From: Collinsella sp.
Lineage (GTDB): Bacteria; Actinomycetota; Coriobacteriia; Coriobacteriales; Coriobacteriaceae
Reading direction: 5' to 3'
NCBI GenBank assembly: GCA_019413955.1
Contig: DXMX01000009.1
Span: 20,598-27,724 of the forward strand
Length of the DNA: 7,127 nt
This document shows, in pieces, positions 1 through 6,761 of the stretch. Under the pieces are notes generated by a model. That model worked only from the letters and a program-made list of their open reading frames with translations, was not told the DNA's origin and did not search any database. The number at the start of each line of letters is the position of its first letter. Position 1 is the stretch's first letter. The position numbers and the translations under genes were made by a program.

Positions 1-2122
1 ACATGCGCAAGATTCCCGGAACCGCCAGCGCGGACATCACCGGGCGGTTGCACGCCGCGGAGCACAGGCCCACAAACTCGGCAAGCGAGACTTCCTCGGA
101 CAGGCCCTTGCTCTGCAGGTCGTTATAGAACAGCAGGTAGTCCTTTGAGCCAATGTGCATGCCCGGCGCCACACGGTTCGCCAGGTTCACAAAGTTGTCG
201 AACGCGGCCTCCAGCGTATCGCGCACCGGCTTGTTAAAGGCAACGCCCTCGTGCTTAAACTTGCACTCGCCGGCGACAGCCTTGTTCTCCAGCTTGTACA
301 CGGCAACCTCGCCGCCCTGCGACCTGCCCACGCCAAACACGTGACCGGACAGCAGCGGCCCGTCGGGAATCAACGTATCCTCGGACTGTTCCGGCACGCG
401 CACCACGTGCACGTCCTGCGGATTGTCGGCATCCATATAGCCCAGGTTGACGTCGATAAACTCGACGCCCGCCATAATCTTGAGCTGCTCCTTTACGCGG
501 CGACGGCCCTCGATGGCGTAGTCCAGCAGCCAGCGGACGTCGTCCTTGTCCATAGCCTCGTCAGGGAACAGCAGCTTGGCCAGGCCGCTAAAGGACTTGC
601 GCACGGCAATCTCGTCACGCTTGTTAAAGTCGCTGTTAAAGCGGAAGTAGCGGTCGATATGATGCGTAAAGTCCTTGCGGCGCATCTCCTTGCAAAACTC
701 CGACAGACAGTCGGTGATTAAGCCGTAATGCCCGGTCAGCAGGCTCGAGCGCATCTTGGGAATCTCCCAACCCGGCAGGTAATAGTGGATACGGTCGAAG
801 AAGGCCGAATCGTTGTTAAACTCCGGCGGGAACGGATCAAACAGGTGCGTGGTCTTAAGGACGTTTTGCACGGTGTCGTTGATGTTGCCCTCAAAGACCA
901 TGGAGGCATCGGCGTTAATCTGGTCGCGGCCGCGCGCGTAGCTGCCACTCGCCATATAGTCCTTCATGATCTGCACGGCGTTGGTGTCCTTAAACCGCAT
1001 GCCGGCGACCTCGTCGAACGTCACGCAATCCCAATGGCCCACCAAGCCCACGCGATCGGCGCGCATGGAGTTCATGCGGCCGAACAGGTTGGCCGTGGTG
1101 GTCTGCCCGCCCGAAAGCAAAATGGCGTAGGGCGAAACCTCTTTGTAGATGTGGCTCTTGCCGGTGCCACGGGGACCAAGCTCGCACAGATTGTAGTTGC
1201 GCTCGATCAGCGGCACCATGCGCTCGATAAAGTGCAGGCGCTCCTTCTCCGAAAGCTCGCTGGGCTCATAGCCGGCAGAGCGCAGCAGCATGTTGAGCCA
1301 CTCGTCGCGCGAGAAATACTGACGCTCCTCGATCATGGCGTCCAGGTCCAGGTTGGGCATCTGGATGGGCGTGAGCGACGCCACGCTAAACGGAGAGTCC
1401 TCGGGCCCGCGCTTTTTGCGCTTGGCCTTGGAGCGGCGCGGCGCATCGTCGCCAAAGACTTCCATGCCAAACTCGTCTTCCTCTTCCATGGGACGACGAT
1501 ACTCGATGCTCATAATGCACCAAATACCACCCTGGAGAATCTTGGAATAGTCGCGCACGTACTCGGCCGGCATCACAAACGGCTCAATGGTCAGGTTGGC
1601 AAACGACGCCACGTAGATGTCTTTGTACTCGTCGAGCTTGGCCGTCACCTTATCGATGATGGTAAAGCGACCCAGCTCGCGGATCTTGGACTTAATGCGC
1701 TCGGACTCATCGGGACGCACGTAGTTATCGGTGAGGATTTTGCGGATGCGCCCCAGGCCCTCCGCCACGGCGTCCTCGTCGTCGGTTGAGCAGTACATGC
1801 CCAGCAGGTACTCCAGCACAAAGGTAGGCACGTTGGCGCCACGCTTCATAAGGGCCGTGAGGTCCTTGCGCACGATCTTGCCGCCAAAGTGCTCGAGCAG
1901 CTTGCCGTCCAGTACATCCATGTCGTAGCCGTCGTCCTCGGGAGCCTCGGCCACGGCTTGGGCATAGCCATCGGTTGAGGACTCGTCCTCGGCGGGCACC
2001 TCGGCCTCAGCGGGCGCAGTGGCCTCAGCCGCCGGGGCCTCCACAGCCGCCACGCCCTCCGACGGCACATCCACACCAATCGAGGGGACTTCCCACAGAT
2101 CGTCGTCATGGCTATCAAACAT
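1..2122 (-). CDS. brxL: BREX type 1 protein BrxL, AAA+ ATPase with Lon-like C-terminal domain (3' end beyond window)
   Basis: BrxL is the last gene of type 1 BREX operons and takes part in blocking phage DNA replication. Family members are AAA+ proteins that assemble on DNA and carry a Lon-like C-terminal domain. The frame is open for 707 codons, from ATG at 2122 to the left edge, with no stop seen. Visible parts are the family N-terminal block GGKIVRKDL (about residues 80-88) followed by GANVPTFVLEYLLG, a Walker A loop GPRGTGKS (316-323), a Walker B strand VTFDE (367-371), and the Lon-like region from about 590, ending near PVMSALAVPG. I expect roughly 80-100 further residues outside the window. 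The start at 2122 has a strong AGGAG 8 nt upstream and lies 11 bp after pglZ. It gives an unusual acidic extension of about 67 residues. An internal ATG at 1921 would give a family-typical N terminus but has a poorer ribosome-binding site. A charged insert (about 212-239, acidic then basic with KAKRKKR) precedes the ATPase core. Identification is by recalled family motifs. Confidence 0.93.
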   Translation of the reverse strand, partial: MFDSHDDDLWEVPSIGVDVPSEGVAAVEAPAAEATAPAEAEVPAEDESSTDGYAQAVAEAPEDDGYDMDVLDGKLLEHFGGKIVRKDLTALMKRGANVPTFVLEYLLGMYCSTDDEDAVAEGLGRIRKILTDNYVRPDESERIKSKIRELGRFTIIDKVTAKLDEYKDIYVASFANLTIEPFVMPAEYVRDYSKILQGGIWCIMSIEYRRPMEEEDEFGMEVFGDDAPRRSKAKRKKRGPEDSPFSVASLTPIQMPNLDLDAMIEERQYFSRDEWLNMLLRSAGYEPSELSEKERLHFIERMVPLIERNYNLCELGPRGTGKSHIYKEVSPYAILLSGGQTTTANLFGRMNSMRADRVGLVGHWDCVTFDEVAGMRFKDTNAVQIMKDYMASGSYARGRDQINADASMVFEGNINDTVQNVLKTTHLFDPFPPEFNNDSAFFDRIHYYLPGWEIPKMRSSLLTGHYGLITDCLSEFCKEMRRKDFTHHIDRYFRFNSDFNKRDEIAVRKSFSGLAKLLFPDEAMDKDDVRWLLDYAIEGRRRVKEQLKIMAGVEFIDVNLGYMDADNPQDVHVVRVPEQSEDTLIPDGPLLSGHVFGVGRSQGGEVAVYKLENKAVAGECKFKHEGVAFNKPVRDTLEAAFDNFVNLANRVAPGMHIGSKDYLLFYNDLQSKGLSEEVSLAEFVGLCSAACNRPVMSALAVPGILRM

Positions 2123-2130
2123 AGGGCACA

Positions 2131-2135
2131 CTCCT
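2131..2135 (-). promoter_or_regulatory. Ribosome-binding site of brxL, overlapping the pglZ stop
   Basis: AGGAG lies 8 nt before the brxL ATG at 2122. Two of its bases are shared with the TAG stop of pglZ (2134-2136), so ribosomes ending pglZ arrive on the brxL start signal. This favours the long brxL start over the internal ATG at 1921 and suggests coupled translation. Confidence 0.75.
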
Positions 2136-4842
2136 AAAAACCAAAGTCAGCAACAGGGGCAAACGAAACAGCGATGGTGTACGTCTCGCGCCAAACGATC
2201 TTGCCCGTCTCACGTTCGCGGCAGACCAGATAGTACGGATCCTTGGCCGAGAACCCATTGGCCGCATGCAGCGCAAACTTGGCATGCACCACGCGATCCT
2301 GCGAGTTTGCAGAGACCTTGTTGGCATGCGCTTTGACCGTATCGCTCACCTCGTTGCCGCTTGCGTCGGTAAACACCAGCTCGTACTCACACGGAAGGAT
2401 CTTGCCCCGAGCGGGCTCTTCCTGGATCAGGTTGACCGAGAAGAGCGAGTTGGTCACACGGCGTCCCTCACTTAGTACGCGTAGCGTCGCTGCACGCGTA
2501 TCGACAAAGTCCTTGGAACCCGAGCGTGCGCGCCAAAATCCGATAACGGGCACGCAAAGCTCCTGCAGGCTCATGCCGCCGTGGACGTAGTTGTTAGTAC
2601 CGCCGGGACGCCTAAAGTGCACGTTCTCGCGCGGGGCAAACCCCTCAAAGCCGGCACCCAAAAGTCCCATATCAACATTAACAAACACCCCGCGCGCCTC
2701 GTCCGAAAGCTTGGTCACGGCCTCGTTGGGCACCACCAGATGACGCTTGCCGTGCATAACGGGAGCGTCAAAGAAGGGAAGGTCTGACTTGCCGAGCATC
2801 TGGCACTCGTTGAGTTCCCGACGCGTGTAGATAAAGCCGTGATCCGCCGTTATAACAACACGTGCGCCCGGAGCGTCGGTGCACACGCGACGCGCCAACG
2901 TGGCAAGTTCCTCCACGGTGTCCGCACAGGCATCGAAGACGTCATCCTGCGTAGCGGCCTTCTCGCCCGTGGCATCGATCTTGTTGTGGTAGAGATAAAC
3001 GAGCCTGGAGTCTTTGAGCAGCGCTTTGCGCTCGACTCCCGCCATGTTGAGGTATGCGCTCGAGCGCAAAGCGCGGGCCGTGGGCTCAACGTGGGTTAGT
3101 ACGGCCTCGCGCTGCGGAGTCGTCGCAGTGGGCATGCCGTCAGCCAACACAAACGAGCCATCCGCTGCAAGTTCAAGCGCTTGGTGCGGCAGCAGCGCGG
3201 GCATGCCCACCTCGGTGATGGAGGGAAAGACCGCCTGCATGCTAGAAACCCTGACGTTGCCGCCGCGCTCGCGCTCGAGAAGCGCCGCGACATCACGGGC
3301 CACCTCATAGCGTAGCGCGTCGCTTACGATAACGACCGTCGTTTTGGCAGACCCCACAAAGGTGGGCAGCACATGCCAGTAGAATTCATCCTGCCGTGCG
3401 GGACCCTCGATGTAGCCGCAATCGGCCCACTCCCCTTGCGCAGCGGTCGCCCAGCATGCATTAGCATCGGCCAAGAACCAGTTACTGTAGAGATTCTCCG
3501 CCCAGTCCACCACAACTCGGGCAGGCTCCTCGAGCACATCGCACTCGACGGAGCGCGCCCGCAGATACGCGGTGCACATATGGCGATAGGCAGCGTCCAT
3601 GGCATACCAATCGGACGTGTAGGCATCCCACACCTGCTGGGGCTGCGCCAGATGGAACCCGCCCGCGTGCGCCTGCCTAAACGCACACATATCGGCCACA
3701 GCGACAAGCAGGTCAAAGTAGCTCTCGACACGGCGGTACCAGCTTAGGTCGCAGCGACGCGCCGCAAAGGCGCGCGCATCCGCAACACGGTCCGCGCCCT
3801 GAGCAAACGAGCAGAACAGCTGCGAGAGTACAGCCTCATTGACGCACGGGAACACATCAAGCGAGGTCAGCACATCGATCGACAGGGCCTCAAACCGTGC
3901 AAAGAGCCCGCGGGCATCCTCCACCAAACGGCAGATCTCAAATAAATCCTCGCTCGACGCCCGAGCATCGGCAGTCTGGTCCCACGTACGCACCGCCTCA
4001 AGGCAATAGGGTCCGTAGGCGAGAGCCACATAGCTTTCGAGTCCTTTGAGCGCCCCCTCGGGAAGCACGGTGGATGCCGCCGTGATGAGCACATGAGATG
4101 CCAGCGCAAGCAGCGAATCGCGCTCATACAGCGGTCCCTCAAACCCATAGCAACGTACAATGAAGGCAGCGAGGACATCGCGCACGCAGTACTTGTCCAC
4201 CAACTCGGCCAGCGCTTCGGGGCCCTCGTGCAGCAGCGTGGTCATACAGCCGCGCAGCACAAACGCGGGGCGCGCGTCGCCAACCTCTTTACCGCCAAAA
4301 ATCACCGTAAGGATACCGAGTTCGATATCTGATGCGCCCGAAGCATGCGGAACACACGCGGCAAACTTAACGCAGCGGGTCTTGGCATCAAAGAACGTCT
4401 TGTGCTCGCGCAGACTCTCGCGCACGGCGTCGATATTCTCGATTCCCAGCTGATCGGCCAAAAGCGAAAGATAGTCAGCCTGGAACTGATCGGCATACAG
4501 CTCAACATCGGCAAGCCAATCGCCCTCAAGCCTGCCGCGCGGGCAACGACGATACAGCAAGATATCGTTCGCAAGGTCATCGCGGTTGATGAGCTTCTTT
4601 ACGGCAAACATGCAGCCCTCGCAAGCCTCAACAAACCGCACCGGGCGCTCAAAGTCACCGTGAGCGGGCATAACGCCGTCATCGGCCCCCGCGCCGTCGA
4701 AACCCTCGGCAGCCAATCGCTCAAACTCAGGAGCAAACTCGCCGTCCGCATCGTGCCAAATCACCACACGGCGCAGCATACATGCGGTCAACGGCTGCAA
4801 AAATCGCAGCTTGAGCTGTTCTTCTACATCGATCTTGGGCAT
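2134..4842 (-). CDS. pglZ: BREX type 1 protein PglZ, alkaline-phosphatase-fold
   Basis: PglZ is a core BREX subunit with an alkaline-phosphatase superfamily domain. Its partner is PglX, and its exact substrate in type 1 systems is not settled. The ORF is complete at 902 residues, in the range I expect for type 1 PglZ. The N terminus (IWHDADGEF, 28-36) matches the family opening. The middle third is helical with no motif I can name. The phosphatase domain begins near 500: VIVSDALRYEV (504-514) holds the candidate metal-binding Asp508, VFPSITEVGMPALLP (538-552) carries the expected Ser/Thr cluster, YHNKIDATGEK spans 618-628, and VVITADHGFIYTRR (662-675) supplies Asp667 and His668. GGTNNYVHGGMSLQEL follows, as in other PglZ proteins, then a beta-rich C-terminal part. 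The start at 4842 has AAGGA 5 nt upstream. The gene sits 23 bp after the PglX C-terminal ORF and 11 bp before brxL, which suggests one transcript. No frameshift or lost motif was seen, so the operon tail looks intact. Confidence 0.95.
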   Translation of the reverse strand: MPKIDVEEQLKLRFLQPLTACMLRRVVIWHDADGEFAPEFERLAAEGFDGAGADDGVMPAHGDFERPVRFVEACEGCMFAVKKLINRDDLANDILLYRRCPRGRLEGDWLADVELYADQFQADYLSLLADQLGIENIDAVRESLREHKTFFDAKTRCVKFAACVPHASGASDIELGILTVIFGGKEVGDARPAFVLRGCMTTLLHEGPEALAELVDKYCVRDVLAAFIVRCYGFEGPLYERDSLLALASHVLITAASTVLPEGALKGLESYVALAYGPYCLEAVRTWDQTADARASSEDLFEICRLVEDARGLFARFEALSIDVLTSLDVFPCVNEAVLSQLFCSFAQGADRVADARAFAARRCDLSWYRRVESYFDLLVAVADMCAFRQAHAGGFHLAQPQQVWDAYTSDWYAMDAAYRHMCTAYLRARSVECDVLEEPARVVVDWAENLYSNWFLADANACWATAAQGEWADCGYIEGPARQDEFYWHVLPTFVGSAKTTVVIVSDALRYEVARDVAALLERERGGNVRVSSMQAVFPSITEVGMPALLPHQALELAADGSFVLADGMPTATTPQREAVLTHVEPTARALRSSAYLNMAGVERKALLKDSRLVYLYHNKIDATGEKAATQDDVFDACADTVEELATLARRVCTDAPGARVVITADHGFIYTRRELNECQMLGKSDLPFFDAPVMHGKRHLVVPNEAVTKLSDEARGVFVNVDMGLLGAGFEGFAPRENVHFRRPGGTNNYVHGGMSLQELCVPVIGFWRARSGSKDFVDTRAATLRVLSEGRRVTNSLFSVNLIQEEPARGKILPCEYELVFTDASGNEVSDTVKAHANKVSANSQDRVVHAKFALHAANGFSAKDPYYLVCRERETGKIVWRETYTIAVSFAPVADFGF

Positions 4843-4865
4843 GAATATCCTTACCGTATCTGCAG

Positions 4866-5834
4866 TTATTTAATCTTCGCCAGCACATCCTGAAACTTGG
4901 CGTAGTTGACCTTGACGCCGTCATCCAGGTCGATATTAATCATCTGGTCTGCCAAGTGGTGCAGTTTCTCCTCGTAGACAATGGTCTCTTTGAGCTGGTC
5001 GTTGAGCTTTTTGATACGCTTATCCAAACGCACGCGCTCGCCGCGCTCGGCACCGGCAAGGGCATCGTTAGCATAGCCGATCTGGGAACGATAGCGCTCC
5101 TGCTGCTCATGCACATAGTCGGTGCGGATGCGAGCCAACAGGTCGGGCTGGTAACGATGCATGTAAACAAGGCACTTGAAGCCGTTCTTTTTGCCCGAAT
5201 CGAACAGCCAGTAGATGGGGCGCTTCTTATAGGTCTGGCAGTGGTCCTTAAAGAAGTCCTTCAAAAAGTAGGCGCGGATTACCTCGCGCGAGGTACCCTT
5301 GCCGCCGAGTGCCTCGGCAATAAAGGCCAGGTTCTGCTCAAGCGTCTCCTCGCCATACACGGTGCGCGCAAAGTCGATAAAGTAGCGCACGATGTCGTCG
5401 TCAAAGTACTCGTCATCGGTAATGGGCAGCACGTTATCGCTATCGGGCATAAAGGTCACATGCGCGGGATCGGGCATCTTGACCAGATAGTCGTCGACCG
5501 TGGCGCCCTGATCGGCCAGGACCAGCCCGTCCACATCCAGCGAATAGCGGCCAAACATGCAGCCCACGGCATAGCTTATGAGCGAGGTGATCTCGTCGCG
5601 CTTGGTACGCACGTATTTGTTGCCCTTATAGCTCTCGGGAATCTCGTCGGCGGTATCAAAGATGCGCGCCACCGAAACATACTTATCCTCGACCTCGATG
5701 GGCACCTCGCCCTCCATGTTGTATATCTTGGCAAAGATTCGGTTGAGCTCTTCCTCGTTAGCGCGAAGCTGCTCAAACCGCTCGTTGACCTCAGCCTTGC
5801 GGGCCTCGTATTTATCTTGAAGTAAAGTGGGCAT
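4866..5834 (-). CDS. pglX: Stand-alone C-terminal domain of BREX methyltransferase PglX
   Basis: This 322-residue ORF matches only the last quarter of a normal type 1 PglX (usually about 1,200 residues). It opens with the helix leading into RANEEELNRIF (24-34). It then carries ISYAVGCMFGRYSLD (86-100), PITDDEYFDDDIV (137-149), the hallmark YKKRPIYWLFDSGKK (202-216) followed by LVYMHRY (222-228), a likely coiled coil (about 240-290), and the conserved end IDLDDGVKVNYAKF (301-314). It has no methyltransferase motifs and no target-recognition domain. The rest of pglX reappears upstream at 6760-7127, so the gene is split. The start at 5834 has AGAGAGG 9 nt before it. The frame stays open upstream to a TAA near 5890, so the preceding codons (RRST) could be pglX remnants. 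It may dock with the upstream fragment as a second subunit, since the domain is complete and GC-rich like pglZ. Alternatively it is the remains of a broken gene. Confidence 0.9.
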   Translation of the reverse strand: MPTLLQDKYEARKAEVNERFEQLRANEEELNRIFAKIYNMEGEVPIEVEDKYVSVARIFDTADEIPESYKGNKYVRTKRDEITSLISYAVGCMFGRYSLDVDGLVLADQGATVDDYLVKMPDPAHVTFMPDSDNVLPITDDEYFDDDIVRYFIDFARTVYGEETLEQNLAFIAEALGGKGTSREVIRAYFLKDFFKDHCQTYKKRPIYWLFDSGKKNGFKCLVYMHRYQPDLLARIRTDYVHEQQERYRSQIGYANDALAGAERGERVRLDKRIKKLNDQLKETIVYEEKLHHLADQMINIDLDDGVKVNYAKFQDVLAKIK

Positions 5835-5843
5835 CGTAGACCG
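5831..5843 (-). repeat. Left copy of imperfect 13-bp direct repeat at the pglX break
   Basis: Read on the minus strand this is CGGTCTACGATGC. It matches the right copy at 6765-6777 (CGGTCTCCGCTGG) at 10 of 13 positions. In the frame of the downstream PglX ORF it reads R-S-T-M and includes the ATG start. A second match, ATTTCGACT, lies 10 nt upstream of this copy (5854-5862) and recurs 26 nt upstream of the right copy (6804-6812). The repeat is short and could be chance, but its place at both break points and its codon phase favour a real relation. Confidence 0.5.
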
Positions 5844-5850
5844 CCTCTCT
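5844..5850 (-). promoter_or_regulatory. Ribosome-binding site of the PglX C-terminal ORF
   Basis: AGAGAGG stands 9 nt before the ATG at 5834. It lies in the short stretch that differs between the two break-point copies, so the intervening DNA seems to have supplied the start signal for the orphan domain. The spacing is slightly long but usable. Confidence 0.5.
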
Positions 5851-5999
5851 ATTAGTCGAAATTTCGGAAGGGGAATGCGCGTGGCTTTTTAGAGTTAATG
5901 AATAAACTCTCTCCATTAGATTTCAATAAACCTAAAACAGCTCGGCTAACGGACACATTGTTATTACACCAAACGACCCAAGGCCAAAGAGCGTTAAGA

Positions 6000-6021
6000 T
6001 TCGCGGATGTCAAGCCGCGAA
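6000..6021. repeat. Inverted repeat, 7-bp GC-rich stem with 8-nt loop
   Basis: ttcgcgg and ccgcgaa are perfect reverse complements separated by atgtcaag. The repeat begins 27 bp after the stop of the membrane-protein gene in the direction of transcription. No T-run follows, so it is not a standard intrinsic terminator. It could be an mRNA 3' hairpin or a protein-binding site. Confidence 0.45.
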
Positions 6022-6048
6022 GGGCGTCGCATCGAGCAAAGCAAACAA

Positions 6049-6750
6049 CTATTCGATATCTTTTGAAAAGAAAAGCGTTGAACATAAAGTCCAATATTTA
6101 CCAGGACGAGAAAACGAGTAATTTAATACCCAATTAGTCCCATCAGAGGCAACAACTTCAAACGATAAAAAGGTGCCTTTTCCCCAAGAAGCGCCTGATT
6201 TGGAACTGGTAGTTTCCGCTTTGAAATTATCGAAATCCTCCTTCGATAACTCAAAGACTTCAGAAGCGAATGGTTGAACGCTGCGCTTTCTATCAAGTCC
6301 ACAAACTTTGACGACATCAAATGCGACCAGGCATTTACTATCAATACGAACACCAGCGAGTTCTTTATTTTCGTTTCTGAAGCTCGAGACGTTAAACACA
6401 GGCTTGCAGCGATTCATTTCATCCTGCCTGTCCTTATCTTTTTGAATCTGCCAGATATAGAAACCAGAAGCGAGTCCCAAAACAACGCCCCAGAAAATTA
6501 AAACATCACTTGCTGAAATTACAGGAATACAGGGGCCGGCTGAATAAACAAGCTGAAGCAAAACGGGAAGCGCGAGCATGAGAAAAATAAGAACAGAGGC
6601 ATAATTTTGCTTAATCAAATAATTTAATTGTTTTTTAGTCCGCACTTTGTTCTTCGCAGCGCGAATGGAATCAAAATAAATGAACAGGCAAAGCGCGGCA
6701 AATAAGAGCAGAAGCCCTATTGACGGTAAAAGCCAATTCCAATAACTCAT
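6049..6750 (-). CDS. Hypothetical three-helix membrane protein nested inside split pglX
   Basis: I do not recognise this 233-residue protein. It has three hydrophobic segments: about 5-26 (LLPSIGLLLLFAALCLFIYF), 51-71 (ASVLIFLMLALPVLLQLVYS) and 79-101 (ISASDVLIFWGVVLGLASGF). The loop after the first helix is rich in Lys and Arg (30-46), and the tail after the third starts with charged KDKDRQDEMNRCK. By the positive-inside rule the N terminus is outside, and the loop and a mixed, probably beta-rich domain of about 130 residues (102-233) are in the cytoplasm. That domain has no catalytic motif I can name. The start at 6750 has AGGGGG 5 nt upstream, overlapping the stop of the PglX fragment only 9 bp away, so translation is probably coupled. 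Its AT-rich composition differs sharply from pglZ and brxL and suggests acquisition by transfer. It could be a BREX accessory factor, a membrane effector or unrelated cargo; the sequence does not decide. Confidence 0.75.
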   Translation of the reverse strand: MSYWNWLLPSIGLLLLFAALCLFIYFDSIRAAKNKVRTKKQLNYLIKQNYASVLIFLMLALPVLLQLVYSAGPCIPVISASDVLIFWGVVLGLASGFYIWQIQKDKDRQDEMNRCKPVFNVSSFRNENKELAGVRIDSKCLVAFDVVKVCGLDRKRSVQPFASEVFELSKEDFDNFKAETTSSKSGASWGKGTFLSFEVVASDGTNWVLNYSFSRPGKYWTLCSTLFFSKDIE

Positions 6751-6755
6751 ACAAA

Positions 6756-6761
6756 CCCCCT
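6756..6761 (-). promoter_or_regulatory. Ribosome-binding site of membrane protein, overlapping PglX stop
   Basis: AGGGGG lies 5 nt before the ATG at 6750 and shares bases with the TAG that ends the upstream PglX fragment (6760-6762). This supports the chosen start and implies termination-reinitiation coupling between the two genes. Confidence 0.65.

Larger units (their letters stand above)
5835..6048. other. Non-coding stretch between membrane-protein gene and PglX C-terminal ORF
   Basis: These 214 bp hold no convincing gene. The upstream reading frame of the PglX domain stops at a TAA near 5890. Two small inverted repeats are present: a GC-rich one at 6000-6021 and a weak AT-rich one at 5891-5910. 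A perfect 10-bp palindrome, cgaaatttcg, lies at 5857-5866. No clear intrinsic terminator with a T-run and no good sigma-70 promoter was found in the direction of transcription. A TTGACA-like hexamer overlaps the GC-rich repeat but lacks a matching -10 box. The stretch is probably the 3' end of the inserted segment. Confidence 0.6.

Noticed and set aside
155..1789. Two long plus-strand open frames (155-721 and 728-1789)
   Set aside because: They lie opposite brxL, whose minus-strand frame has the family motifs. Their proteins are rich in His, Val, Ala and Leu in the way typical of antisense reading of GC-rich genes.
4956..5825. Plus-strand open frame of 289 codons
   Set aside because: It is antisense to the PglX C-terminal ORF, which has clear family motifs. 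The plus-strand product has none.
5891..5910. AT-rich stem-loop (agagtt / aactct) as a terminator
   Set aside because: The stem is only 6 bp and AT-rich, and in the direction of transcription it is followed by A residues instead of a T-run.
5950..6015. Promoter for the downstream PglX half (TTGACA-like hexamer on the minus strand)
   Set aside because: No acceptable -10 box lies 16-18 nt away. A TCTAAT further down lacks a matching -35.
5852..6094. Minus-strand 80-codon frame ending in FRNFD before a TAA
   Set aside because: It needs a TTG start, overlaps the end of the membrane-protein gene and has no good ribosome-binding site. Its last codons share the ATTTCGACT 9-mer with pglX, but the rest does not resemble a recognition domain.
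5898..6137. Plus-strand 79-codon frame over the non-coding stretch
   Set aside because: No ribosome-binding site, low complexity, and it overlaps the membrane-protein gene antisense. No family resemblance was seen.
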